NCBI RefSeq assembly: GCF_003171515.1
Contig: NC_089396.1
Coordinates: 2,232,001 to 2,296,000, forward strand
Origin: Pyrenophora tritici-repentis
Lineage: Eukaryota; Ascomycota; Dothideomycetes; Pleosporales; Pleosporaceae
Reading direction: 5' to 3'
DNA length: 64,000 nt
In this document: positions 23,351 through 35,909 of the stretch, one piece after another
Layout: every line of letters begins with the position of its first letter
How positions within the stretch are numbered: the first letter of the stretch is position 1
Notes under the pieces: model-generated
What the model was told of the DNA's origin: nothing
The model's database searches: none
Seen by the model: only the letters and a program-made list of their open reading frames with translations
Program-made: the position numbers and the translations under genes

Positions 23351-24986
23351 ATGCGTCTCTTCAGTCGCAAGGGCTCAAAGCCCCAGGTTTCACCCAACGG
23401 TAGCCAGCCAAACAGCTCCAATGGCTCCTTGCGCTCTCCTGGACCCACGCCAAACGGATCCCGCCCCACGAGCTTTCCAGATGTGCCTCTGCCAAAGGCC
23501 CCAGACCCAACGCTGGACCCCGCCGGCTACTTGCGCAGCATCTACGCCGTGCGCGAGCGCTCCAAGCTCGTGCTGGAAAAGGCAAAGAAGAATCAGCTCA
23601 AGCACTTTACCGTAGACATGTCCAAGTTTGGCGATGTCGCCAGCTTCGTAGTGTCGATAATCAAGGTAAGAGAAGATGTTGTGTCGCGCGACCGCATCCA
23701 AGTCATTAACACTTCTTCAGCGCGACTATGCGCCCGACTACGCCTCAATCCCTCCCCACGGCCGGTGGCAGCACTTTGACGTCGGTGGCCGGCCGCGCAT
23801 CGACCAGCTCATGGCGTCATGGCCATCTACGGTGGATAACCAAGAGCGCACGCGCCGCCTCCTCGACCTTTTCTTGGTTTCGGTTCTCCTTGACGCTGGC
23901 GCGGGGACCAAATGGCAATACAAGAGCAAGGAGTCCGGCAAAATCTACCGCCGCAGCGAGGGTCTTGCCGTAGCCAGTCTGGAAATGTTCAAGGCCGGCG
24001 CCTTCAGCAGCGACCCACGGGAACCCTTCCAGGTCGACAGTGCGGGGCTGAAGAAGCTGGATGTCACAACAGTAGCGCGAGGCCTGCAAGTCACTCCAAC
24101 GAACCCAATTGACGGCCTCGAAGGTCGCACATGTCTGTTACTCCGTCTCGCAGAAGCACTCCAAAATACAGAGGTCTTTGGCCTAGAAGCGCGGCCCGGA
24201 AACATGCTTGGTATGCGCATCAATGCACTGTCCCCTTAATTCTTACTAACACAACCAGACTACCTCCTCTCGCATCCGACCACACAAGCTTCATCCGTCC
24301 CAATCATTCCTGTTCCCACACTCTGGAATACCCTCATGGAAAGCCTAACCCCCATTTGGCCAGCATCAAGAACTCAAATTGACGGCGTACCTATGGGGGA
24401 CGCATGGCCGTGTTCTGTCATGCCATCGCATCCAACACATCCATGGGAGAACATTGTTCCCTTCCACAAACTCACTCAATGGATGACATACTCACTCATG
24501 GTCCCAATGACTAGGCTACTCCACGTTCACTTTGCCGGTGCCGAACTCCTCACTGGCCTTCCAGAATACCGAAACGGTGGACTCTTCATCGACGTAGGCC
24601 TCTTGACACTCAAACCCGAAGACGCAAAACGTGGCCTCGCACAATATCAACGCAATGCCGAACAAAAAGGACAACCGAGCATGGAAGTCGTCCCCATGTT
24701 CACTGCCGACGACGACGTAATTGTCGAGTGGCGCGCTGTCACCGTGGGCCTCCTCGACGACCTTTTGGTTGACGTAAATCAATTACTCCGCTTGAGCGGG
24801 TCGGAGAAACTCAGTCTGGCGCAAATGCTCGAGGCCGGTAGTTGGAAGGTAAGTCGGCACTCCACGACGATTCATTAGAAGCTCACTGACTCGCAACTGT
24901 AGGGCGGTCGAGAAATTGCCGAAGTGTCGCGGCCCAACACCAAAGAACCGCCGATCATGATCCTCTCGGACGGCACTGTTTTCTAA
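23351..24986 (+). CDS. urc4: Urc4/DUF1688 uracil catabolism protein
   Basis: Four exons, 23351-23665, 23721-24210, 24259-24848 and 24903-24986, encode 492 residues. All three introns are short (55, 48 and 54 nt) with GTAAG/GTATG donors and CAG/TAG acceptors, and every junction keeps frame. The protein matches the DUF1688 family in its conserved blocks (DPAGYLRSI, GRWQHFDVGGRPR, FLVSVLLDAGAG, KWQYKSKESG, RSEGLAVASLEMF, PWENIVPFHKLTQW). Members include Urc4/Urg3, needed for uracil use as nitrogen source through the URC pathway in Lachancea kluyveri. The exact reaction of Urc4 is not established. The first 45 residues are Ser/Pro/Asn-rich and probably disordered. No other URC gene (Urc1, uracil phosphoribosyltransferase) is adjacent. 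Confidence 0.87.
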
Positions 24987-25738
24987 GATACCCCTTTCTT
25001 CTTTTGTTCCGCCTTTCTTTCGCTTCATTTACATATGGACCCTCGTGCAGCGGAAGCACGTAACCGATCTCCCTAAGGGTAGCCCTGGCCCACGCCGCAA
25101 CAAGGACCTTCTGTTTGCAGCCAAGTGGATTGGATTCTTATGATGCACGATCTTGACGGTCGATTTTGGTGGCACACAGCTTCTTGTCTATACATTCTGC
25201 TTTGTCACATTAGCCGGGCTCACGTCTTTCTTCTTATCTGTGAAGCGCTGGCGGCCTCGGCTATCTCTTTCCTTTGTCGTAATACTTGGATAGTTACTAG
25301 GTAACTTTTGGGTAACATTTCAACAGCTAGTTGCGAATCGGACCCTGTTGAATGAAGATGGCATGTTCCATGTTCCCCACAAATAAATGATGCCACTTGG
25401 GCATATACGAAGTCATGGGATTTTATATTTGACCGAGAGTGCTTATGGACAACGTGAAGGCGAAATTGTTTCTGGGTCCGCTACGGCCAAGTTCAAGCTT
25501 GTCGATAGCAAGTGCAAGGGTGACTGAGTGAGCATGGGTGGGCAAGGGTGAGTCGCATGATTGCTGCAGCAGAGTGCGGAGAGCGGAAGTGCCCCACTGC
25601 CAAGGAATGGTAGGTGCATCCCGGGAGGTCCCGTCGAAGCTCAGAATCTCACATGCGCTGTTGGTGTCTACGGGTGCTTGCGGTGCGTCATCCCACCACC
25701 CAACAGCTCCATAGCTTCCACTACGAGCCACAGTCGAG
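24987..25738. other. Spacer between URC4 and GTR1
   Basis: About 750 bp, expected to hold the URC4 3' UTR and the GTR1 promoter and leader. Nothing else is seen. Confidence 0.6.
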
Positions 25739-26882
25739 ATGAACTCCATCAAGCGCCAGAAGCAGCGCAAGGTGCTGCTGATGGGCAAGAGCGGGGCGGG
25801 CAAGTCGTCGATGAGGAGCATCGTCTTCAGCAACTACGTAGCCAAAGATGTCCGCCGCCTAGGAGCGACCATCGACGTCGAGCACAGTAATATTAAATTC
25901 ATGGGAAACCTCATGCTGAATCTTTGGGATTGCGGAGGGTGAGCCCATCAATAGCCAGCCTACGCAGCTACTTCAAACTGACTCGTCGCAGTCAGGACGG
26001 CTTCGTCGAGAATTACCTCAACCAGTCGCGAACCCACGTCTTCGGCTCCGTAGCAGTTCTTATCTTCGTCTTCGATATCGAATCCCGCGAATTCGCAGCC
26101 GATGTCGTCTCCTACTCCAACATCATCCGTGCTCTTCACGAATGCAGTCCCAGTGCCAAGGTCTTCTGTCTCATACACAAAATGGACCTCGTACAAGCAC
26201 GTCTACGGCAAGCCATGTTCGACGAGCGCGCAGAGTATATCAGGGAGGCCAGCGAGGGCTTCAAGGATACGGTCGAGTTCTTCGCAACAAGCATTTGGGA
26301 CCAGAGCTTATACAAGGCATGGACGAAGATTATTTACTACTTGATACCCAATGCGGGCACAATTGAAGCGCTTCTAGAACAGTTGGCCGAGGTTATCGAT
26401 GCGAGAGAACTGATCTTGTACGAGCGGACGACTTGTCTTACAGTCGCGCACGTTACGCGGCAGACTGAAGAAGGGAATCCTTTCACTGACCGCTTCGAGC
26501 GCATTTCAAGCATTCTCAAGACACACAAGCAAAGCATGGCGTACGCACGCCCGACTTTCTTCCCAAGACACACGCTAACCTTTACACCAGAAAACATACA
26601 AACATACCCGCTGGCAGCGCCAACTTCGCCGAAATGCAAATAAAGACTGGTCGCTTCATGTTCTTCATCACACGTCTGACCGAAAACACCAACCTCGCCG
26701 TTGCGATACCGCCCTCAGAGCAGGTATTCAACGCCGCACGCGTCAATATCTTCCAAGTGCGACCGAAGTTTGCCGAACTCGATATTGCGGCCAAACCCAG
26801 GCCTCCGATCCAGCAGGCGTTTGCTGGATCTGCGGATACAAGTGGTGATATGTGGAAGGGCAAAGAAACCGCGATGCACTGA
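25739..26882 (+). CDS. gtr1: Gtr1/RagA-type small GTPase
   Basis: Three exons, 25739-25938, 25992-26540 and 26591-26882, encode 346 residues. Intron 1 splits the G3 motif: joining gives [14 protein letters not shown]. Intron 2 (GTACGC, branch-like GCTAACC, CAG) joins KQSMA to KHTNIPAGS and restores the C-terminal domain. The G1 loop is GKSGAGKSS at residues 16-24 and the G4 motif HKMD is at 129-132. The C-terminal half ([17 protein letters not shown]) is the roadblock-like dimerisation domain. Gtr1 pairs with Gtr2 on the vacuole membrane, held there by the EGO/Ragulator complex, and signals amino-acid supply to TORC1. The motif set separates it from Gtr2 and from Ras/Rab GTPases. Confidence 0.93.
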
Positions 26883-29303
26883 GCTCAAGAGATATTGACT
26901 TATAGTGAAGGAGATGGAATAGTCTCATACCTGTTGCCGAGACAGTATACTGATGTGGGTAGTGAGATAACATGGTCGAGACAACCAAGTTCTTACCGGT
27001 CTACCGTCGATTGGAGTAGATGGATCGTCGAATATGTCCTACGTTGAAAAGAGATGGCATTTCGAGGCAGAGAGGGAGAAAGCCACATAAGTGCTTCCCA
27101 AGACCATCCTTTTCCACAATGAGCGCTCGGCGCAGTACCCAAGAAGAAGCGGGAAGACGTTGTATATGCTAGGTGGGCGGGCGGTACCAGCGGCTCCAGC
27201 ATTTATTTTTTCGCAGACGCCTCAGCAAGATAACCAAGTATAATTATTCATAACTCTCATCCCTGACCCTAGAAAAGGCAGCGTTTTGTATATCAATCAT
27301 ACAGTCTCGTTGTTTACGCAGTGCGAAAGAAAATGCGCCATTTGTACCAACATCTTACAAGTTTACCCCGCCTACTACGCTACCAGCCTACTAGCAAGGC
27401 TGTGTGATTGCGACGTTGGTGTCATGCGTGTAGTATCCATGTCGCACATCCACACTCCCTGCCCTGCAACCACCAAGACTTCCAAGAACTTGTTCTACCA
27501 AGGGTCTAGCCCACGCTAGAACGCGCGGTATGCTAGGAATAGGCGGGAGGGGATGTTAGGTTGCAGATTGCGGGGAAAGATGGGGCTTGCTGTTGTACAC
27601 CGATTAAAGCAACGTCTCCGCATCTTGGGTTCTTGGATCTTGGATTTGCATGTCTTGATATGCTGGTTTGAAATGATATATATATTCAACAGTTACTTGT
27701 AAGTTCTGGCTGTAGAAACATAATGGATTGACATCTAGCTAGGTATCGTACTATGGACAAGAGGTGTACTTGAGATTATCTACTGTTACGTCTGCTGGGG
27801 TGATTGAGCGAACGAAGTGGTGACTGGCTGGGCCAAGTAAGTTATGCCCAGTTGGTCTGATGTCAAGCTCGACAGAAAATCAAATTCCGGTCATCTGGGT
27901 ACGGCAGGTAGGTGGCATTGCATACGCGTGGCGTTGCGATTTAAAGCTGCACTCACGATCGTTGCAATCCTGAATTTTACAGGTTTCTCTATCAGGCTTT
28001 ACCCAAGGCGACTTCCTAGAACCGATAAGCAAGGGATTCCGCAGCTTGGCTCGTCTTGCCGCTTGTCTTCGATTGATTGTTGCCGCCCAGACGGAGATTC
28101 CAACAGCGCAAAGGAAAGCCAAGTCGTGTAATCGGGTTTGTGTGTATCCGCATCGAAACGATTGTACGAAGGGAAACCTCACGCACACCACCACAACCAC
28201 CTCATCCCCTCAACCCTTGCAAGAAAGAAAAACCACGAAAGTAAAAATGAGAACACGTACGTAAGTACGTACTTCGTCTCAACCCCATGTCCATAATCCT
28301 CAACAGCTTTCCACCACCCCATGCCTAAACAAGCACCATCACGTCAGCAAAATAAGTCCTTTTCGCCCGTATTCCCCCCGGTGGGCTACCGTACCTATGT
28401 ACCGTACCATCTCCCCACCCCCATGCCCAGTGCGTTGCCTCCAAACCTCCACACCCCAACAAACACTGAAGATCGCAAACACACCCCAATCCCCCGTTCC
28501 CCCTAAAATTTCGATACTCAAACCCCCTTCCCTGCCTCCTCTCAAACGCGCTCACGCGTCTTAATCACGTTACGTGACTTCTACCTGCCCATCGCACTCC
28601 CAAGCATAACACCGAACCGGCGTCTTACTCTGCACGGGAGCATAACCGCATGGGGCATGCGGTCGGTACAAAGCCAAGCCGCCTAAGCACAGCGCAAACA
28701 ACCGACATGTGACCGCCCATTGCTAGACACAAGCCAGCCAGCTTTTTTATATGCAAGCCACCCGGTTCGACGTGTTGTAAGTTGGGTATGTGGTGCGTCG
28801 GGCTGCTGCTGCCGAGATGGACATGTGTAGGATGTTGTAACAATGCTGTTGCAGAATTTAGCTAGGGCTGGTGTGGGTTATTGGCGCTTGGCGTATGCAT
28901 GCGTGCTGTCGTGCATTTTATTGTTGATGTTGTGGTGGTGGTGAGAAGGGTGAGATGACATGTCTGTGGTGTGGTGTGCTGTGTTGCGTGAGTGTGTGAT
29001 AAGAGATGCAGATCGGCTTGTTACGACCAATCGAGTGTGAGATTTTGAGGGTAGGAGGGAAGGGGAGGGTGTTGGGATCGGTTGGGGGATATAAGGGGTG
29101 GTGAGTGCCTCGATTCCCGGAGGCGAAGTTTCGATTTTTGATTGATCTCTCTTTTTTTCCCTTGATTTTCTCTTCGAGTGTATATGTGAAGAGTTAGACC
29201 TTTCAGGTGTATTGTATTGGCTTGAGCTTTTCTGCAAAGAAGAAAGGACGAGATTTACTTTGAACGGGTTTCTGGCTGCTGCTACGCGCAAGGTGTTGCC
29301 ATC
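26883..29303. other. 2.4 kb spacer upstream of the sugar transporter
   Basis: No coding signal is supported. A C/A-rich, G-poor section (about 28190-28620) gives way to a G/T-rich section (about 28770-29110), followed by T-rich leader sequence. A 12-bp palindrome (AAGTACGTACTT) lies near 28263. Confidence 0.6.
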
Positions 29304-31652
29304 ATGGCGGGATCGAATAAGGAGATGAAGATTGAGTAAGTGTTCTTGGGGATGGGCGTATACTACTTTCTGTGCAATATTAACCATTTTCCCCATTCAG
29401 GCCTACCGTGGAAGAGCAGCATGACCGCAAAGCCTCCGTCATGGAAGACGAGCTAGCTCGTAAAGAGCGTCTCGCCCGCCTAACAGCAAACGTCGAAGGA
29501 GAGTAAGTACCCTCAACCCCCATCCCACCCACCCACCAACCAACCAACCATACTCACCCTCCACCCAGAATCCGCAACCCCCTCGTCGACCTAACCAAAG
29601 ACCAACTCCTCAAAAACGTCACCGCCTTCGCCCAAACCCACGACCTCACCTCGGTCGAACCCCTCCTCATCAAAGGCGCCCTCGTCGCCCAATCCCCCGC
29701 CCTCTTCGAAGACATCGAGGAACTCGACGAAGATGACAAGACGGCTCTACGCGAGGAGATCACACACCGCTTCAAGCTCCCGCGCACCCTCTACATGACC
29801 GTCATCCTCAATTCCATTGCCGCTGCCATCCAGGGCTGGGACCAGACGGGCTCCAACGGTGCTAATCTGACATTTGCCCAGGCAATGGGGATTCCGGATG
29901 CGGGGCCGCTGTGTGAGGCGGCGGGGACGTGTGAGCAGAATAGTTGGATTATTGGGTTTGTGAATGCGTGTCCGTATATTGCTATTGCTTTGTTTTGCGC
30001 GTGGATTTCTGGTGAGTTGGACATGCATGGTTTGACGTCTTGGCCGTGTGCTGATGAGAATAGATCCTATGAATGAGCTTTGTGGTCGTCGTGGTACTAT
30101 TTTCATTGCGGCCATCTTCTCGCTACTCGCGCCGTTTGGTATGGCCTTGAGCCAGAAGTGGGGTGAGCTGGCGGTTTGTCGTGTGCTTCTTGGTGTTGGT
30201 ATGGGACTCAAGGAGGTCACTGTGCCTGTTTTCTCGGCCGAAAATGTTCCAGCGAGCGTTCGTGGTGGTCTTGTCATGTCCTGGCAGATCTGGACCGCGT
30301 TCGGTATCTTCCTTGGTACGGTTGCTAATTTGGCTGTTATGGTATACTCTCCCATACTTCCTTCTTTGCCTAAAACGGTTACTGACATGACTTGATCAGA
30401 ACTCTGGTGCCATATCCTGGCGTCTGCAGTTTGGATCTGCGTTTATCCCAGCTGTGCCGCTTGTCATTGGCATCTGGTTCGTGCCCGAGAGTCCGCGCTG
30501 GTTGATGAAGAAGCGGGATTACGCCAAAGCCTACCGATCGTTCCTGCGTCTGCGAAATACGCCTCTTCAGGCTGCCCGCGACCTCTACTACACGCACTGC
30601 TTGCTCGAGCAGGAAGAGGTACTGATCCGCGAAGCTGGTATCAACCCCAAGTCAAACTTCTTCACGCGCTTCATCGAGCTATTCACCATTCCTCGTGTCC
30701 GGCGCGCGACGCAGGCTTCAGGTATAGTTATGATTGGCCAACAGATGTGCGGTATCAACATCATTGCCTTCTACTCCAGCACCATCTTCAAGGAGGGAGG
30801 TGCAACAAACAAAGAAGCTCTCATCGCATCCTTTGGTTTCGGACTGGTAAACTTCGCATTCGCGTGGCCGGCCGTCTGGACAATCGATACCTTTGGTCGT
30901 CGCGGACTGCTCTTGTTCACGTTCCCGAACATGTTCTGGACGCTGCTGGTAGCGGGTATGTGCTACTATATTCCCAAAGACAGCGATGCGCATCTGGGAT
31001 TGATCGCCTTCTTCGTATACCTCTTCGGCGCCTTTTACAGTCCAGGAATGGGGCCAGTTCCGTTTACGTAAGTATCGGTTGAGCTGGAAAGATGCTTATA
31101 GCTGACCTTTCTCAGATACTCAGCAGAGGTCTTTCCACTCTCGCATCGTGAAGTCGGCATGTCATGGGCTGTTGCAACAAACAACTTCTGGGCTGCTGTA
31201 TTGTCACTCACACTCCCGCGCATGCTCAAGGTCATGCATCCCCAAGGCGTGTTTGGCTTCTACGCCGGCCTCAACGTTATCGCACTCGCCATGATGTAAG
31301 CTGAGTATCTTACGCTCGGATAACAGAAAGCTAACTTTGCCCTAGATTCCTGTGGTTGCCAGAAACCAAGCAGCGCACTCTCGAAGAACTCGACTACGTC
31401 TTCGGTGTGCCGACGCGCACGCACATGAACTACCAACTGAAGAAGAATCTGCCGTGGTGGTTCAAGACATATATTCTTAGGCGCGAAGGTCTTGCAAAGC
31501 CCCAGCTGTACCATTTCGGCGATCAGCGCCCTGCTGTGAGTGTTACGGCGCAGATGAGCTACGCTTGGAACACGTACATTCTCCGCAAGAAGGGCCTCCC
31601 TAAGCCGGATGCATATGTTAGAGCAGCGCCAAAGGGAGAGAAGCACGTTTAG
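29304..31652 (+). CDS. MFS sugar/polyol transporter
   Basis: Seven exons, 29304-29335, 29401-29502, 29569-30011, 30064-30341, 30400-31067, 31116-31295 and 31346-31652, encode 669 residues. All six introns have GT...AG ends and keep frame. The first exon holds only ten full codons. After a roughly 130-residue charged cytosolic N-terminus comes a 12-helix major-facilitator body with sugar-porter signatures: [11 protein letters not shown] in the first helix, [24 protein letters not shown] after helix six, [14 protein letters not shown] in helix seven and [16 protein letters not shown] after helix twelve. The long N-terminal extension and a C-terminal tail with aromatic/basic residues separate it from hexose transporters and suit a plasma-membrane polyol/inositol-type porter. 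Substrate is not predictable. Confidence 0.9.
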
Positions 31653-32640
31653 TCGTTATCGAAATATGATGGTTGACGTTGGTTTGGACGGTAATGTGGA
31701 GGAATATTGTGCGCTGGGGTGGCGGCAGTTGTCGCTCTTTCCTTCTATACCCCGTTGCTGGCCTGTGGTGAGAAATCTTGTCTGTCTTTATATTATCATT
31801 GCGACATTCGATTCGAGAGTTCTCTTATAGTACCAGCAGTGTTAACATCTAAACTAAGATGTACGAGTTTCTGGCGAAAGCCTGGCTTATTCGTAACAAG
31901 TTCTCATTCATTCTCACCTCGCTTTACGCATCCCGCCTTCGATAATCGACATAGTCGGCGTGGTGAGTTCTGTACTTTGCGATATCATTTCGGGGGTCAC
32001 GATAACCAAGTCTCGCGTCGTCAGATTACACATGTCACAAACCACGCCAACCGTCATTTGCTCCACACCTGCACATCACAAGGCTAGCATCTTCTAGTGC
32101 CCATCTCCTTCACCTCTTTCACATGACACCTGCACCTCCCAAACGCCATGCCAACGGTATCCGGAACGCTTACCCATCCGACACACACACGCAAACTTAC
32201 CTCGGCATCTACGCCCTGCCAATCCCCAGCCGCAGCAGCACCCCCGTAAGCGGCAGCCGTTGCGAGGCCACCAAGTGGTGGGTTGATCATGTCATGCCAT
32301 GCATAAGCAGCACCACCAGGAACAAGAACCGTCCTGCAGCCAAAAAAGAGATGGGCATATAAAAACAGGCTGCGGCATCCCTCCCGCCGCCGCATTGAGG
32401 AGGTGACTTTACTGCAAGGAGAGTTTCATTGCTACCTCTTGGCCTTGTTTCCCGCCCCGGATCCGCTCTCAGCCTGATACTTTCCCCGCATCCTCTCCTC
32501 CTCCACCCCCGAACGAACGCTTATAGAAGCGCTTTTCGCCGGGTGACGACTTGCGCAAAAACGCGACTGGCAAAATCCGACGTCTTTTGTTATCGCAAGA
32601 AGCACCTTAGTTGTACTAGTATTTTTCAGATTGTACCAAA
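31653..32640. other. Spacer between sugar transporter and MPO1
   Basis: About 1 kb with 3' UTR sequence on the left and a C/T-rich promoter on the right. No gene is seen. Confidence 0.6.
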
Positions 32641-33448
32641 ATGCCAGTTTTTGATTTGAAAAAGAACCTCGTCTTCGTATGGCTCCTCTCTCTCTCTACA
32701 TTTCCTATACTTCCGGAGTACCGACCTGCTTACAGTGAACCATGGAATTGAGACGAAGCTAACGCGTAAGACGTAGTATGGCGCATACCACCGCGACCCA
32801 ACCAATGTCGGCATTCACATGGCATGCGTGCCTATTCTTCTAGCCACGGGCTTCCTCTTCGTACGTCGTTTCATCCCCAGCATAACCATAGCCATATCTA
32901 CCACACATAGCTAACTCTAATATCCTTTCCTCCAGGGCACAAACACACCCGTCTTACCCGTGAAACCCCACCCCCTCCTAACGCGCCTCAACCTCCCCCT
33001 CAACCTCGGCACCCTAGCCGCAGCCACCTACTCGACATTGTACCTGCTCCTCTCCCCTAACCTTGCCGGCATCACTGTCACGCCTGTCGTCATGTCCATG
33101 GCCGCGCTGTCCAACCGCCTGATGCAGCGCTATAACAAGACCAAAGTGAATAGCATTGCCATCGCCGTTCACCTTGTAAGCTGGATCGCGCAGTTTATCG
33201 GGCACGGCAAGTTTGAAGGCCGGAAACCGGCTTTGCTGGATAACCTTGTTCAGGCGCTTTTCTTGGCTCCCCTGTTTGTGTGGTATGAGACGTTGTTTAA
33301 GTTGGGGCTGTATAGGAATTTGAGGAGGGAGGTCGAGATGGGGATTGAGGTTGAGGTGGCGAAGCTGCAGGTGAAGAAGACGGAGAGCGTGGCGAAGGGG
33401 AAGGAGCCTGTTATTAATGGCGACGATGGCGATAGTGACAGCGCATAG
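32641..33448 (+). CDS. mpo1: Mpo1-like DUF962 membrane dioxygenase (2-hydroxy fatty acid alpha-oxidation)
   Basis: Three exons, 32641-32676, 32777-32860 and 32936-33448, encode 210 residues. Exon 1 is a 12-codon mini-exon and exon 2 has 28 codons. Joined, they give FDLKKNLVF-YGAYHRDPTNVGIH, the DUF962 signature. Later conserved histidines lie in AVHLVSWIAQFIGHGKFEG, followed by RKPALLDNLVQALFLAP. In yeast, Mpo1 is an Fe(II)-dependent ER dioxygenase that removes one carbon from 2-hydroxypalmitic acid in phytosphingosine breakdown, using conserved histidines of this kind. Several hydrophobic segments fit a small multi-pass ER protein. The last 40 residues are charged and variable. Without the two upstream introns only the C-terminal two thirds would be read. 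Confidence 0.88.
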
Positions 33449-33792
33449 AATGGTGGAGTGAGAGAAGGTTGGAGATGAGATATGAATGATATGAATGGGG
33501 GATGTAAATAACTAGCTACTGTCCTGTCTTTCTTTTGACTGAAGAGTGGAAGTAATAGGTGGATATGGTCGTATACCAGGCATACCGAGCCCGCAACACA
33601 AGTTTACAAAGATAGAAATAAGTCAATAAAGATAGCACGCAAGACTCCCAAAGCCCATGTTAAAACATCCGTAGAAACATGTGTTTCCCATTCAACATTC
33701 ACCCATCCTGTGAACACTGAGCCAAAGCAAGAAAATGCACACATATACAAACACTTTTCTTTCCCAACTTCTCATGGTTTTCTCAACCCAGC
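33449..33792. other. Convergent 3' spacer
   Basis: About 340 bp between the stop codons of two convergent genes. Only 3' UTR sequence is expected. Confidence 0.6.
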
Positions 33793-35500
33793 CTAGCCAG
33801 AGGCAGACTTAAGTGTGAAAGCCTCGTGAGCTACCGGAAGCAAGACCTGCGATAAATCAGGTTAGTACAACACCATCTACGAGGAAAAGGACATTGTTAC
33901 TCACCTTGAACGGGTCCATCTCCACATCTCGGAAACGGCCTGTCAAGTCGTCAAACGGAGAGATAGAAGCAGCATCTGAGTCGCGGTCAGAGTCGTCAAA
34001 GTCGATCAGGTTGACAGGTTCCTCGACAGCGGCGGCAGGAGTAGCAACATGGCCCTCCTGTTCGTCCTCGAACTCGACCTTCTCCATCTCAACTTCCATC
34101 TTGTCAGAATCTCCATATCCATCATCCTCGTTGTCGGTAACTTCGCCCTCGTCCTTCTCCTGATTTCCACTCTTCAGCGCATCGTCACTCTTTTTAACAA
34201 CCGCAGCCCACTCTTCCCTCGCCGCCTTCACACCAACTTCCTCGACAAGGCTAAACGCCCCATTGTGCAGCGCACGCTTGGCGGTGTTGAAGTTGACGAA
34301 CAGGCGGAAGCGGCAGGGTTCTACGGTAGGCCAGTACGTGTAACTGAAGTAGTTGTTGTGCGAGATGTTGGCGACGTGGTCGCGGGCGTCGTTGAGAGAG
34401 GTGAAGTAGAGGGGCCAGGTGGGGATGAGGGGTGTTAGACGGGCGACGTCTGCTGTAATGACGTCTGTGATCTTGGGTTAGCAGGATCGTTCTATTTGTG
34501 ATGAGGGAAGGGGGTAGGGGAAACAAACCTCGTAGTGTCGCATATGAACCAGCAGCAGCAGGATGGCCACCAGCTTGCACCATAGTAGTAATACCACCAC
34601 CGGGTTTCAGCATAGCAGGAGCGATACCCACAGCTTTTGCCATAGGAGCAGCGCCACCAACAGCTCTGAAAATACCACCAGCTTTGACCATGGCAGCAGC
34701 AGGACTACCAGCAGGCTTTACCATAGCAGCAGGAGGAAAAGCAGCAGCTTTGAAAGCACCACCAGCGACCACCCTAGTCACAGGCAGACGCTTCTGAATC
34801 CCCCTCTCAGCACCCTTCGCAACAAAACGAGGCTTGCACACCCAGCCCTTGGGCGGCCGCTCCTTGGTCAAGAAGAAGCCGGCTTCAAAAGCATGGCGCG
34901 CAGTGTTGAAATCCACAAAACCCATGTACTTTGCCTTTTCGACGCCCGGGAAATCCGTGTATGCAAAGTTCTTGGCAGCACAGGCGCGAGACACAAAGTG
35001 CTTTGCGAGCTGGGCGTCCAGGAAGATGCGCGGCCAGTCGGAGGGCTTGATGATGTTGAGGATGCGGTGGATGTCGGCTTCGATGGAGGCTGTTAGGTGG
35101 GTTAGTGGATGGGGTTCCAAGTGAAGACGATGATATGGGGAGGAATAGGCATGGGGGAACATACCTCGAAGCGCGTTCCTGTCTTCCATTGCTTTCTTCA
35201 GGTAGAACTCGCCTTGTTCGAATGCCTTGGCTGCGACGATGAAGTGCACCTTGTCCTTGATGTACTCCTTCTGTTGGAATGACAAGGTGAGGACGTTGGA
35301 GTACTTGAAGTCCTTCTTCTTGCAAATGCTCTCGACATAGGCCTTGGCTGCTTCAATGTCGTCGAAGTGCTTGGGGTAGGGGTAGGGGAGGGGCTCTGCT
35401 CTAGCGACCGCATCGGAAACGATTACTGTCATGTGTTAGTGGGGTGGTTTGTGGAAATGGACATGGGCAAGTTACCTTTCAACTGGGGTTGTATCGCCAT
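33793..35500 (-). CDS. Unrecognised protein with three copies of one ~62-residue domain
   Basis: Five exons on the minus strand, 35500-35476, 35425-35165, 35089-34529, 34464-33905 and 33846-33793, encode 486 residues. I know no family for it. Three similar units occur near residues 26-88, 112-172 and 297-357. Each has a tryptophan or phenylalanine lead-in, an alanine/aspartate-rich helix (DIEAAKAYV, DAQLAKHFV, LNDARDHVA), an aromatic pair (FKYS, FAYT, FSYT) and a block ending in an F/V-rich strand then a helix (VHFIVAAKAFEQGEF, FVDFNTARHAFEAGFF, FVNFNTAKRALHNGAF). Units 2 and 3 are joined by an Ala/Gly/Met/Lys low-complexity linker (205-280). The C-terminus has an acidic stretch (390-470). 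Introns 1-3 are all phase 1 and each unit occupies one exon. No signal peptide or membrane segment is evident. The cellular role is unknown. Confidence 0.72.
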
Positions 35501-35909
35501 GATGGAGGTTATAGCTTTGGATGCCGATGAAGTGTGATTTGATGAGTTTGGGTTGCAAAGAAGAGAATGTTTTTCGATGTGAGGGAAGAATAAGTATGGA
35601 CTGGAGAAGACTTGATAACTTCATATATTGAGCCGTTACAATAACAGTGTCGAGGCCAGCTGGGGCATCCACCCGCCCAGAGCAAACGCTGCGAGATCGG
35701 TACAAACGCAGCGTACATCGCTCAGCAAGAGTCATCGAGATCGACCGGCAAACGCAGACCTCAGGCATCGATGGACTAGTGAGCGCTTGAAAATCCAAGA
35801 ACCCGCTTTTTGTATTGTACATTCTGATGATTAACGGTATGCTCGCTGCGTATGATGCGCAGAACATGCCAGGAGCTTCTATCTCCATGGGATCTCACAT
35901 GTCTTTTTG
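35501..35909. other. Spacer between two minus-strand genes
   Basis: About 410 bp, promoter of the three-repeat gene plus 3' UTR of the PQ-loop gene. Nothing else is seen. Confidence 0.55.
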
